Assembly: GCA_002369075.1 (NCBI GenBank)
Contig: DFEG01000007.1
Coordinates: forward strand, 1 to 64,000
Direction of reading: 5' to 3'
DNA: 64,000 nt
Source of the DNA: Bacteroidales bacterium UBA3808
GTDB lineage: Bacteria; Bacteroidota; Bacteroidia; Bacteroidales; Paludibacteraceae
Each line of letters opens with the position of its first letter. Position 1 is the stretch's first letter. The position numbers and the translations under genes are program-made. The notes beneath the pieces were generated by a model. That model was not told the DNA's origin. It saw nothing but the letters and a program-made list of their open reading frames with translations, and searched no databases. Below, piece by piece: positions 16,171-24,093 of the stretch.

Positions 16171-16293
16171 ATGGCAGACGGTTATTTGGAAAGCCATTAT
16201 GCCGAGTATGAGAAGAAAAAGGCAGAGTGGCTCAAAAAGAAAAATTCTTATTCCTATAATTATGGTAGAAAAAATCCAAAAGACCCTTCGTGA
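16171..16293 (+). CDS. Short Lys-rich protein, 40 aa
   Basis: MADGYLESHYAEYEKKKAEW then LKKKNSYSYNYGRKNPKDPS. ATG at 16171 comes directly after the repeat, and the stop lies 29 bases into the next gene, in another frame. A charged amphipathic helix (residues 5-25) followed by a Tyr/Asn-rich basic tail looks like a real small protein rather than random translation, and I have a general impression of short YLExxxxEYExxKxxWLK proteins in Bacteroidales, but I cannot name a family. It could bind nucleic acid or be translationally coupled to the transporter. Confidence 0.5.
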   Translation: MADGYLESHYAEYEKKKAEWLKKKNSYSYNYGRKNPKDPS

Positions 16294-17635
16294 CAGCGCG
16301 GCTGCACGGTGGACTGTATTGGTCCTTGTGGCGAGCATGATGTTCTTCGCCTATATGTTTGTGGACATTCTCTCGCCGCTGGCTTCACTGCTCAACGAGA
16401 CACTGGGCTGGGATCAGGGTGTGTTCGGTACATACGCCGCAGGTGAGTACCTGCTCAACGTGTTCGGCTTCCTTATCATCGCCGGTATTATCCTCGACAA
16501 GATGGGAGTACGCTTCACGGGACTCCTCTCCGCAAGCCTGATGGTAGTCGGAGCGGCAATCAAGTTCTGGGGTATATCATGGGCGGATGCCAATACCGCG
16601 GAGTGGCTCAATGCGTGGTGGCCCTCGATGCCCGGCAGTGCCAAACTCGCGATGTTCGGCTTCATGATCTTCGGCTGCGGGTGCGAGATGGCGGGAACTA
16701 CCGTTAGCAAGGTGCTCGCCAAGTGGTTCAAGGGAAAGGAGATGGCGCTGGCTATGGGACTGGAGATGGCGATTGCACGTCTCGGCGTCTTCGGTGCTAT
16801 GTGGCTCTCTCCGATGATTAGTCATAAGTTCGCTGTCGATGGCGTGAACTCTGTGACGGCGCCGCTCCTCTTTGCCTCCGCGTTGTTGGTTATCGGACTC
16901 CTCAATTTCTTCGTATTCACGATCATGGACAAAACGCTTGATCAGCAGTGCATAAATGACCAGATGGTAAATGACCAAATGGTAAATGACTCTGATGAGT
17001 TCCATGTGTCCGACCTCAAGCAGATATTCAGCTCCAAGATGTTCTGGATCATCGCGCTCCTCTGTGTGCTGTATTATTCGGCTATCTTCCCCTTCCAGCG
17101 CTTTGCTACCAACTTCCTGGAGGAGACCCTCTCTATCTCCAATGCCGAGGCGGCGGGGCTCTTCAAGTGGTTCCCGATACTGGCTATGGTACTGACTCCC
17201 TTCCTCGGGGCGTTCATTGACTACAAGGGCAAGGGAGCCTCGATGATGCTCTTGGGCGCAGTCATCATGATTGCATGCCACTGTGTGTTTGCCTTTGTGC
17301 TGCCCGCTTATCCCAGCAAGGCGCTTGCACTGGCCACTATACTCATCCTCGGTGTCAGCTTCTCGCTCGTACCTGCCTCCATGTGGCCCTCCGTGCCTAA
17401 GATCATAGACGAAAAGGTGCTGGGCTCTGCATACTGCCTCATTTTCTGGGTGCAGAATATAGGGCTCTGCCTCGTGCCGCTGCTCATAGGCAAACTCCGT
17501 GTCGCAACGGACGGATACCTCGTGCCCATGATGGTCTTTGCCTCCTTCGGAGTAATAGCCTTCTTGCTGAGCCTGGCACTGAAAGTGGAGGACAAAAAGA
17601 AAGGATACGGACTCGAACTGCCCAATAAAAAATAA
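16262..17635 (+). CDS. Major facilitator superfamily transporter
   Basis: Inner-membrane secondary transporter, 457 aa from MVEKIQKTLRDSAAARW (ATG 16262); the frame is open to 16166 but that stretch is shadowed by the small ORF. About 12 hydrophobic helices; the loop DKMGVRFTG after helix 2-3 is the MFS motif A region. The large central cytoplasmic loop carries an in-frame NDQMV repeat insert (QCINDQMVNDQMVNDSDEF), a permissive site. Substrate cannot be assigned; the LDKMG and FxxGxxxxxG features resemble organic-anion or nitrate-type Bacteroides permeases only loosely. Confidence 0.85.
   Translation: MVEKIQKTLRDSAAARWTVLVLVASMMFFAYMFVDILSPLASLLNETLGWDQGVFGTYAAGEYLLNVFGFLIIAGIILDKMGVRFTGLLSASLMVVGAAIKFWGISWADANTAEWLNAWWPSMPGSAKLAMFGFMIFGCGCEMAGTTVSKVLAKWFKGKEMALAMGLEMAIARLGVFGAMWLSPMISHKFAVDGVNSVTAPLLFASALLVIGLLNFFVFTIMDKTLDQQCINDQMVNDQMVNDSDEFHVSDLKQIFSSKMFWIIALLCVLYYSAIFPFQRFATNFLEETLSISNAEAAGLFKWFPILAMVLTPFLGAFIDYKGKGASMMLLGAVIMIACHCVFAFVLPAYPSKALALATILILGVSFSLVPASMWPSVPKIIDEKVLGSAYCLIFWVQNIGLCLVPLLIGKLRVATDGYLVPMMVFASFGVIAFLLSLALKVEDKKKGYGLELPNKK
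16953..16990 (+). repeat. NDQMV repeat inside the transporter
   Basis: AAATGACCAGATGGT then AAATGACCAAATGGT and a partial third unit, read in the NDQMV frame. Confidence 0.9.
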
Positions 17636-17729
17636 CTCCGCCATTACGGGAAGGACACACGCTTTCCTGCTGCATAGGTGGTAAAAATTGTTGAAAATTG
17701 AGAAAAAATAAAGAAAAATGACATGCGCG

Positions 17730-17762
17730 CTTGCGTATGTCATTTTTTCTTTGTATCTTTGT
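17730..17762 (+). promoter_or_regulatory. Promoter of the putative toxin-antitoxin pair
   Basis: CTTGCGTATGTC (17730-17741) and TATCTTTG (17754-17761). The leader to the first ATG (17803) is about 35 nt. Confidence 0.75.
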
Positions 17763-17802
17763 GCCCGATTTGCAAACTATAGGTAGCAAAAGGTGGTTGT
17801 AT

Positions 17803-18027
17803 ATGAGCGCAGCACAAGCGATAGCAAGTAATAAGTTCATCATAGCGATGGGATCAATGATCGAAGACGAGAAGATGATGAATGATGTATTGGGGTATAT
17901 TGAGTATATGAAACTCAAACCACAATACCCCTCTATTACGTGGACGGAATTAGAAGCTAATGGCATGCCCTTGCATCAAGCCATGAACCAGTTGCGTGAA
18001 AAAGCTCGTAAGTATTATCAAGCATGA
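17803..18027 (+). CDS. Putative antitoxin-like small protein
   Basis: 74 aa from MSAAQAIASNKFIIAMGSMI; an earlier in-frame ATG (17731) falls inside the promoter. Mostly helical: IEDEKMMNDVLGYIEYMKL, then ITWTELEANGMPLHQAMNQL, a pattern seen in small antitoxins whose C-terminal helix wraps the toxin. No named domain was recognised. Four-base overlap (ATGA) with the next gene, its own promoter, and AT-rich composition unlike the surrounding housekeeping genes all fit a small acquired toxin-antitoxin operon, but this is inference. Confidence 0.5.
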   Translation: MSAAQAIASNKFIIAMGSMIEDEKMMNDVLGYIEYMKLKPQYPSITWTELEANGMPLHQAMNQLREKARKYYQA

Positions 18028-18350
18028 TTGTTTATATTGACAAGCAGGTGTATCAAGTGCTTGATGAGTTTTATGAAGCAAGCATGAGAAAACACATTAC
18101 GCTGGATTACCAAACAGTATTAGCTAAGATTGACAGATTAGAGCAAGCAATGTACGATTTCGCATCGGTCGCAGGAAAAGTGCATCATCCGCCTTATAGA
18201 AGAGATTGGCAAGCAGCAGGTTATTGGGAATTATATATTGAGCAATTTCACTTTGCTTATAAGTTATACAGCCTTCCAACCGGTGAAACCGTACTTTATT
18301 ACCATGATGCGGTACACGATGCACTGAACTACAACATAGATGATATATAG
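18024..18350 (+). CDS. Putative toxin-like small protein
   Basis: 108 aa, no signal peptide. It starts by 4-bp overlap with the previous gene. It has a helical N-terminal half (DRLEQAMYDFASVAG), then a beta-rich C-terminal half YWELYIEQFHFAYKLYSL followed by ETVLYYHDAVHDALNY. Reported RelE/ParE-type toxins end in a similar alternation of Tyr/Phe-rich strands with a His/Asp near the end, but the match is weak and no catalytic set can be proven. It could instead be an uncharacterised conserved pair. Confidence 0.45.
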   Translation: MIVYIDKQVYQVLDEFYEASMRKHITLDYQTVLAKIDRLEQAMYDFASVAGKVHHPPYRRDWQAAGYWELYIEQFHFAYKLYSLPTGETVLYYHDAVHDALNYNIDDI

Positions 18351-18472
18351 CAATTACGCTATAACGCTATAACAACTGAATATTCGTTTATAACCAATAA
18401 TAATAGTTTAACGGACTATTGTTTTTATCGTTTATTTAACCAATTTATTAACCATTAAAATTTCATTTCATT

Positions 18473-20380
18473 ATGAAAAAACTTTTAACTTTATGCGCTG
18501 CCGTACTGGCTTCCGTCAGTATGTGGGCAACGTACGCGCCAACGGCGGACGAGGTAATTATCCTCAAAGACGACGCCTATGACGCAAGTGCCACTGAGGC
18601 AGGGTATTCCAAGCATGCTGCCATTGCATGGGGTGGAACAGCTTCTACCAATTCGAAAAAAGCAGGTGATCCGAACAACAACGGCGAGGCGACTTCTTCT
18701 AACGTGCCTTGCTATTCCACCAAAGGTAACGGTGGTGGAAAGAACATTACCGTTTCTATTGAAGGATGTTCACAGATTATTGTTTACCATGAGAAACACT
18801 CCAGTCGTTATGTAGAATTAAGAGATGGTTCTGCAACTGGTACACTCATAGGAAAAGGTGTGGCTAATACGTACTTCACTACTGTTGATTTAGATGCTAA
18901 CACGGCTTATTCTATTTTCCTGCATGGTACAGCAGGTAGTGACGATCAGGATTTTTATATATATGCAGTCAAACTTATCAAGGGTGAGACTTGCACCGAT
19001 CCTGAAGCATCTATTGCTGCTGATGCTAACATCTTCGTTGGCGATGCAAAAGACCTGGCTTTCACCTCTTCCAATACCAGCACTCCGGATTACGCAGTTA
19101 CTCTTGACGGCGAAACGGTTTCCGCAGAAGCATACACCATCGCTGACGGCAACTTTACCGCTAACGTAGCCGGTGAGTTCGTTATCACCGTTAGCCAAGC
19201 TGCTGACGGAACTCACTGCGAGGCACTGAAAAGTGTAACTCTCAACGCTTCTGAAAAGAGCCCGGTAAATACGATTGAAGTAACGCAAACACCTGATGTG
19301 GCGCGTATCGGTACAGAAGTTACGCTTACCGTTGTTACGGATAATGCGGCAGACACTATTTACTGGACTTTGTTCGGTAGCGTAGTTGAGAATGCACATT
19401 CTGCAACGCTGACCTTTACACCCGAAGCTGCTGGCACTTATACGTATGCTGCGTGGGCACGCAATCAGTTCAACGAAACGGGTGAATGGAAGGTCGATGA
19501 TATTGATGTTACCGTAGCTGTCGGCACCGACGCTACATTAAGCGATCTGAAAGTCAACGGCACTACTATTGATGGCTTTGATGCTGCTACGCTCACTTAC
19601 AACCTCGGTGAAATCGGTGTGTACGACGCATTAACCGTAACTGCTACCGCTGCGGACGCTCCTTCTGCAACCACTGAGGTCGTTGACAACCAAGAAGGCA
19701 AAGTAACTGTTACCGTTACCGCTGAGGATAAGAGCACCAAAGAGTATGTGCTCAATTACACCCGCGCAGCTGCTACCGCACTTGTTGCTATTAGCGAAAG
19801 TACCACCTGGGATTGGAGCAAGGCCGGTTCTGCAACAGCACAATGGTCCGGAACGACTCTGCCCACCAATGCAGAAGAGTTCAACTTTGCAGATGTCCTT
19901 ATCAACCCGGATGCCGGGTTCAATGCTGCCGCATTGAGCGGTATCGCTCAGTATGCCAACCGCGGAACATATTTCCAAGGCAACCAGGTAGCATTCAAGA
20001 CCACGGTTCCCGGAACAGTTGTAGTCACATATTCCAACACGGGCGGTAACAGACCTTATCGTCACGTTAAAGTGAATGACGACATGTCTGCTGCGGGTTC
20101 TGATGACCAGACGATGAAGGATACTGAAGCCTTTACAGTCAGTGAAGGTGATGTAGTGATTACGTTCTATATTCCCGACGCTGAGAATCCGAAAGCTCGT
20201 GACGGGGATAATGTAGGACCTTCGATGGGACGTATCTCCAAGATCGTTTTCACCAAGAGCGATGCTACCGCAATTGGTAACACCGAGGCAGAGGTGAAGG
20301 CTGTTAAGCGTATTGTTGACGGTCAGTTGCTGATCGAGAAGAACGGCGTGCTGTACAACGCACAGGGCGCACGTCTCTGA
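18473..20380 (+). CDS. Secreted multidomain beta-sandwich protein
   Basis: 635 aa; signal peptide MKKLLTLCAAVLASVSMWA. It has about four beta-rich modules: an N-terminal carbohydrate-binding-like module (to about 165), Ig-like modules around 185-265 and 270-355, a cadherin-like/Big domain (DATLSDLKVNGTTIDGF to VLNYTRAAA, about 360-440) and a final jelly-roll-like module. The C-terminus AVKRIVDGQLLIEKNG, then VLYNAQGARL, is a short conserved tail shared with two other secreted proteins in this window. It is likely a cell-surface or secreted binding protein; the ligand is unknown. It has no repeat inserts. Confidence 0.75.
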   Translation: MKKLLTLCAAVLASVSMWATYAPTADEVIILKDDAYDASATEAGYSKHAAIAWGGTASTNSKKAGDPNNNGEATSSNVPCYSTKGNGGGKNITVSIEGCSQIIVYHEKHSSRYVELRDGSATGTLIGKGVANTYFTTVDLDANTAYSIFLHGTAGSDDQDFYIYAVKLIKGETCTDPEASIAADANIFVGDAKDLAFTSSNTSTPDYAVTLDGETVSAEAYTIADGNFTANVAGEFVITVSQAADGTHCEALKSVTLNASEKSPVNTIEVTQTPDVARIGTEVTLTVVTDNAADTIYWTLFGSVVENAHSATLTFTPEAAGTYTYAAWARNQFNETGEWKVDDIDVTVAVGTDATLSDLKVNGTTIDGFDAATLTYNLGEIGVYDALTVTATAADAPSATTEVVDNQEGKVTVTVTAEDKSTKEYVLNYTRAAATALVAISESTTWDWSKAGSATAQWSGTTLPTNAEEFNFADVLINPDAGFNAAALSGIAQYANRGTYFQGNQVAFKTTVPGTVVVTYSNTGGNRPYRHVKVNDDMSAAGSDDQTMKDTEAFTVSEGDVVITFYIPDAENPKARDGDNVGPSMGRISKIVFTKSDATAIGNTEAEVKAVKRIVDGQLLIEKNGVLYNAQGARL

Positions 20381-20406
20381 TAAAAAACACTGCATACAAC
20401 CATAAT

Positions 20407-20445
20407 GAAAGAGGGTGTGTCCGAAAGAGGGACACACCCTCTTTC
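20407..20445 (+). terminator. Strong 16-bp hairpin after the secreted protein gene
   Basis: The left arm 20407-20422 starting GAAAGAGGGTGTG and right arm 20430-20445 are exact complements around a 7-nt loop. There is no T-run on either side (A-rich 3' flank), so it may stabilise the transcript end as well as terminate. Confidence 0.65.
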
Positions 20446-20472
20446 AAAAATAACAGGAAAAATACGCCCGCC

Positions 20473-20505
20473 CTTGTGTATGTCAAAAAAAAGCAGTACC
20501 TTTGT
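20473..20505 (+). promoter_or_regulatory. murF promoter
   Basis: CTTGTGTATGTC (20473-20484) and TACCTTTG (20497-20504), followed 27 bases later by the murF ATG. Confidence 0.78.
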
Positions 20506-20531
20506 ACCCGCAAACGAAACAAAGCTATTAG

Positions 20532-21764
20532 ATGGACTGGAGATTTTTGATTGAGGGAAAGGAGTCGCTCCATGTGACGACGGACAGCCGGAAGGTGGTT
20601 CCCGGATGCGTGTTCGTGGCACTGAAAGGCGAACACTTCGACGGAAACGATTTTGTGGAGCAGGCGAGGAAAGACGGAGCGGCGTATGTCATCTCCGGCA
20701 GGGACGCACTGCCTCAACTGCAGAACCTGGCACGCGCATGGCGGCGCGAGTTGGGACTGCCGATACTCGGTATCACCGGCACTAACGGCAAAACGACGAC
20801 CAAAGAGCTGTGCGCTGCGGTGCTGGGTACCAAATACAAACTCTACTACACGCAGGGCAACCTCAACAACCAGTTAGGTGTGCCGCTTACCTTGTTAAGT
20901 ATCACGCGTGCACACGAACTGGCGATCGTGGAGATGGGCGCTTCCCATCCGGGCGACATCAGAGAGTTAGTGGAGATAGCAGAGCCTGACTACGGGCTCA
21001 TTACCAACGTGGGACGCGCACACCTGCAGGGCTTCGGGTCGTTCGAGGGCGTGAAACGCACGAAAGCGGAGCTGTACGACTACCTGCTTGCACACAACGG
21101 TACCATCTTCCGCAACGCCGACAACCCCTATCTCGAAGAGATGCTGGGAGATAGTTTGAAGAAATGGTCCAATGGCTCAATAAATGACCAAATGGTAAAT
21201 GGTAAAATAGTAAATTACCACACCGGCACTATGCCGGAGGGGACGCATCTGGTAGGCGGGTACAACGCGGAGAACGTGTCGGCGGCAATATGCGTGGGCG
21301 CGTATTTCGGCGTAAGCGGGGAAACCGCCTTGGCGGCTGTCCGTGCCTATGTGCCCTCCAACAACCGCTCGCAACTCATGCAGACGGAAAGGAACACCGT
21401 CGTGGTGGATGCCTATAATGCCAACCCGACCTCCATGATGGCGGCGATAGAGGCGTTCACAAATAACAAATCACAGATTACGGATACAAAAAAGCCGCTT
21501 GCTTTTGTGTTGGGTGCGATGCGCGAGTTAGGCGAATACAGCCATCTGGAGCACCAGAATATCGTCAATATGCTGCTGGAACGCAAGGCGGAGAAAGTGC
21601 TGCTGGTAGGCGGGGAGTACAAAGAGACGACTGCGCCGTATCCCGTCTTCGACGACGTCGAGGCACTGTGCCGGTACTTGGAGAAAGAGCCGCTGTGCGG
21701 ATACCGTATCCTGCTGAAAGGCAGTAGAAGCAACCGGTTGGAAAAGGCGATACCGTACTTGTAA
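20532..21764 (+). CDS. murF: UDP-MurNAc-tripeptide-D-Ala-D-Ala ligase
   Basis: Adds D-Ala-D-Ala to the peptidoglycan precursor (cytoplasm, ATP-dependent). 410 aa, somewhat short at the C-terminus. N-terminal DSRKVVPGCVFVALKGEHFDG binds UDP-MurNAc; the ATP loop is GITGTNGKTTTKE (about 78-90); central QGNLNNQLGVPLTLL and EMGASHPGDI; the C-terminal domain has VVDAYNANPTSM and GAMRELGEYS. Two in-frame repeat inserts: SINDQMVNGKIVNYH (about 217-231) and NNKSQITDTKKP (about 309-320). Both lie in loops between conserved blocks. Confidence 0.95.
   Translation: MDWRFLIEGKESLHVTTDSRKVVPGCVFVALKGEHFDGNDFVEQARKDGAAYVISGRDALPQLQNLARAWRRELGLPILGITGTNGKTTTKELCAAVLGTKYKLYYTQGNLNNQLGVPLTLLSITRAHELAIVEMGASHPGDIRELVEIAEPDYGLITNVGRAHLQGFGSFEGVKRTKAELYDYLLAHNGTIFRNADNPYLEEMLGDSLKKWSNGSINDQMVNGKIVNYHTGTMPEGTHLVGGYNAENVSAAICVGAYFGVSGETALAAVRAYVPSNNRSQLMQTERNTVVVDAYNANPTSMMAAIEAFTNNKSQITDTKKPLAFVLGAMRELGEYSHLEHQNIVNMLLERKAEKVLLVGGEYKETTAPYPVFDDVEALCRYLEKEPLCGYRILLKGSRSNRLEKAIPYL
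21179..21220 (+). repeat. NDQMV repeat inside murF
   Basis: AAATGACCAAATGGT followed by degenerate AAATGGTAAAATAGT. In frame it reads NDQMVNGKIV. Confidence 0.85.
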
Positions 21765-21777
21765 ATAACAAAGAAAG

Positions 21778-22659
21778 ATGAATAAGAAAGTATTTAGGAT
21801 TGTAGTAGGCCTGCTCGCAGTGGCCGTCGGCGGGCTGTTGTACTGGAACCTGAGTCAGCGCCAGGAGCTGAACGAGATGGTGGAGCAGATGGTCATTGAG
21901 AAAGAGGAACTGCAAGAGGAGTACGAGGATCTGGCTCTTCAGTTCGACGGGTATCAGCAGATGGATATCCGCAACGACAGCCTGCAGGACCTCCTGAGCC
22001 GTGAACAGCAACGGGTGCAGGATCTGTTAGAGGAACTGCGTCAGACCAAAGCCTCCAACGCCCGACGTATAGCGGAACTGAAGAAAGAACTGGCTACCGT
22101 GCGGGCGGTGATGAAAGACTACGTGCGCCAGATAGACAGCCTGAACGCCACCAACGCGCGCCTCACCCAGGAGAATATCCAGGTGCGTCAGGAGAATAAG
22201 GAGGTCAAGACCCGCAACGAGCAACTGGCACAGGCTAACACCAAGCTGACGGAGACGGTGACGCGCGCATCGATGTTGGAGGTCACAGCCTGCATCCCGA
22301 CGATGCTCAACAAGAAAGACAAAAAGACCCGCATAGCCAGCCATGCCCGCAAACTGCAGTTCGACTACGAGATAGCGAAGAATATCACCTGCACGCCGGG
22401 ACTCAAGAACCTCTATGCACGCGTGATGACACCGGACGGCGTGCTGATAGGCGAGGAGGAAGGCAAAGTCTTTCCTTTTGAGAGCGGCGAGATACCTTAC
22501 TCCATGACTCAGGAAATCGAGTACAGCGGAGATGTGTATGCCGGTACCTGCTACTGCCCGCTGGACGAAGAGTACAAGGTGGAGAAAGGAGTCTATATCA
22601 TCGAGTTCTTCTGTGAGGGGAATATGATCGGCTCGTACCCCTTCGAACTGAAAAAATAA
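21778..22659 (+). CDS. Membrane-anchored coiled-coil protein
   Basis: 293 aa. One N-terminal membrane helix ([21 protein letters not shown], residues 5-25, quoted as position plus key residues) then a long heptad-rich coiled coil (about 28-165), then a compact beta-rich C-terminal domain from [11 protein letters not shown] to FPFELKK. I know this general architecture from uncharacterised Bacteroidales proteins and cannot assign a function. The C-terminal domain would be periplasmic if the helix is an uncleaved anchor. It follows murF by 13 bases, so an envelope role is plausible. Confidence 0.7.
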   Translation: MNKKVFRIVVGLLAVAVGGLLYWNLSQRQELNEMVEQMVIEKEELQEEYEDLALQFDGYQQMDIRNDSLQDLLSREQQRVQDLLEELRQTKASNARRIAELKKELATVRAVMKDYVRQIDSLNATNARLTQENIQVRQENKEVKTRNEQLAQANTKLTETVTRASMLEVTACIPTMLNKKDKKTRIASHARKLQFDYEIAKNITCTPGLKNLYARVMTPDGVLIGEEEGKVFPFESGEIPYSMTQEIEYSGDVYAGTCYCPLDEEYKVEKGVYIIEFFCEGNMIGSYPFELKK

Positions 22660-22688
22660 GAGGCGGAAAGCAAAAAAGTGCAGAAAAA

Positions 22689-22721
22689 TTTGCATATATG
22701 CGAATTTTGTTGTACCTTTGC
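22689..22721 (+). promoter_or_regulatory. Promoter of tRNA-Ser(UGA) and the methylase gene
   Basis: TTTGCATATATGCG (22689-22702) and TACCTTTG (22713-22720). The start would be near 22727, five bases before the tRNA. Confidence 0.75.
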
Positions 22722-22731
22722 ACCCGCTTTT

Positions 22732-22816
22732 GGAAAGATGGCAGAGTGGTCTAATGCATCGGTCTTGAAAACCGACGTACTGAAAGGTACCGGGGGTTCG
22801 AATCCCTCTCTTTCCG
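22732..22816 (+). tRNA. tRNA-Ser (anticodon UGA)
   Basis: 85 nt with a long variable arm (class II). Acceptor GGAAAGA (22732-22738) pairs with TCTTTCC (22809-22815), discriminator G. Anticodon loop CTTGAAA gives TGA. T-loop GGTTCGAATCC. CCA is not encoded. The next gene's ATG begins at 22818, one base after the discriminator. Confidence 0.97.
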
Positions 22817-22817
22817 C

Positions 22818-24053
22818 ATGAAAAACTTTTCTATGCTTGCCAAGACGTTCAAGGGCTTGGAGGAAGTATTAGCGCAGGAACTTATCGAGTTAGGCGCCAA
22901 CGACGTGCTCATCGAAAGACGAGCCGTTTCTTTTAGAGGGGACAAGTCTCTTCTCTACCGCGCCAACCTGTGTCTGCGCACGGCTATCCGTGTGCTCGTA
23001 CCTATACACGAGGCTACCCTCCGCATGCCGCGCAGAGCGAAGGACCTCAAACCCGAGGACCTGCTCTACGAGGAGGTGCAGAAGATCGACTGGAGCCGCT
23101 ACATGACTGCCGATACCACTTTCGCTATCGACACTACCGTCTATAGCGAGACGTTCCGCAACAGCCGGTACGTGACCTACCGTGTGAAGGACGCTATCGT
23201 CGATTACTGGCAGGAGAAAGCCGGACGGAGGCCGGACATATCGGTGGAGAACCCCGACCTGCGTATCAATGTGCATATCGGCGCAGAGCGGCTGACCGTC
23301 TCGCTGGACAGCTCGGGCGAGAGCCTGCATAAACGCGGCTACCGCGTGGCAACGACCGAAGCGCCGATTAGCGAGGTACTGGCGGCCGGAATGCTGCTCA
23401 TGGCAGGGTGGAGCGGTCAGACGGATTTCTATGACCCCATGTGCGGTTCGGGTACGCTGCTTATTGAGGCGGCGCTCATCGCACGCAACATCGCGCCGGG
23501 AGTGTTCAGGAGCGCTTATGGGTTTGAGAAATGGACCGACTTCGATGCCGAACTGTGGAGCGAGATATACAATGACGACAGCCGCGAACGCGAGTTCACG
23601 CACAAGATCTACGGTTCAGACGCCTCTTTCTACGCCATTCAGCAGGCGGCGAAGAACATCAAGTCCGCCGGGGTGCAGAAGGATGTGGAACTCAAGCAGA
23701 TCCGCATGGAAGAAATCAAAAGGGCAAACGGTAAATGTCCAAATGAAAAAATGCTTGTGATGCTCAACCCTCCCTACGGCGAACGGCTGAAGAGCAACAA
23801 AGAGATGGAGGAGCTGTACGCTGCCATCGGCACGGCACTCAAACACCAATTCGCCGGTTCAACCGCCTGGATCATCTCGTCCAACGCCGCGGCGATGAAG
23901 TGCATCGGACTCAAACCCTCGAAGAAATACCACCTCCTCAACGGCGAACTGGATTGCCAGTTCAACCGATATGACCTCTTTACCGGCAAACGCAATGACC
24001 CATACGGCGAAGCAGATCGTATGAACGAAGTGAATAAAGAAATGTCTGAATGA
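22818..24053 (+). CDS. THUMP-domain RNA guanine methyltransferase, RlmL N-terminal-like
   Basis: SAM-dependent methylase of the UPF0020/RlmL-N family, which in E. coli makes m2G2445 in 23S rRNA. 411 aa: N-terminal ferredoxin/THUMP part ([24 protein letters not shown], to about 160), then the catalytic domain with [15 protein letters not shown] (SAM loop), [13 protein letters not shown] and the NPPYGER motif. The start MKNF at 22818 fits homologues I remember (MxNFxMxAKT). It has no 5' leader if the tRNA is cut out. A repeat-derived insert ([10 protein letters not shown]) sits just before [10 protein letters not shown]. Stop TGA is inside another repeat. Confidence 0.92.
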   Translation: MKNFSMLAKTFKGLEEVLAQELIELGANDVLIERRAVSFRGDKSLLYRANLCLRTAIRVLVPIHEATLRMPRRAKDLKPEDLLYEEVQKIDWSRYMTADTTFAIDTTVYSETFRNSRYVTYRVKDAIVDYWQEKAGRRPDISVENPDLRINVHIGAERLTVSLDSSGESLHKRGYRVATTEAPISEVLAAGMLLMAGWSGQTDFYDPMCGSGTLLIEAALIARNIAPGVFRSAYGFEKWTDFDAELWSEIYNDDSREREFTHKIYGSDASFYAIQQAAKNIKSAGVQKDVELKQIRMEEIKRANGKCPNEKMLVMLNPPYGERLKSNKEMEELYAAIGTALKHQFAGSTAWIISSNAAAMKCIGLKPSKKYHLLNGELDCQFNRYDLFTGKRNDPYGEADRMNEVNKEMSE

Positions 24054-24093
24054 CCAAATAAATGAATAAATGGTAAATGACCAAATGGTAAAT
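24049..24093 (+). repeat. AAATGACCAAATGGT repeats at the methylase/queA junction
   Basis: GAATGACCAAATAAATGAATAAATGGT plus AAATGACCAAATGGT. The first TGA ends the methylase; the ATG at 24070 starts queA. Confidence 0.9.

Noticed and set aside
18473..20380. Reading the 18.5-kb secreted protein as a glycoside hydrolase
   Set aside because: Only beta-sandwich binding-type modules are visible; no catalytic domain or acid pair could be identified.
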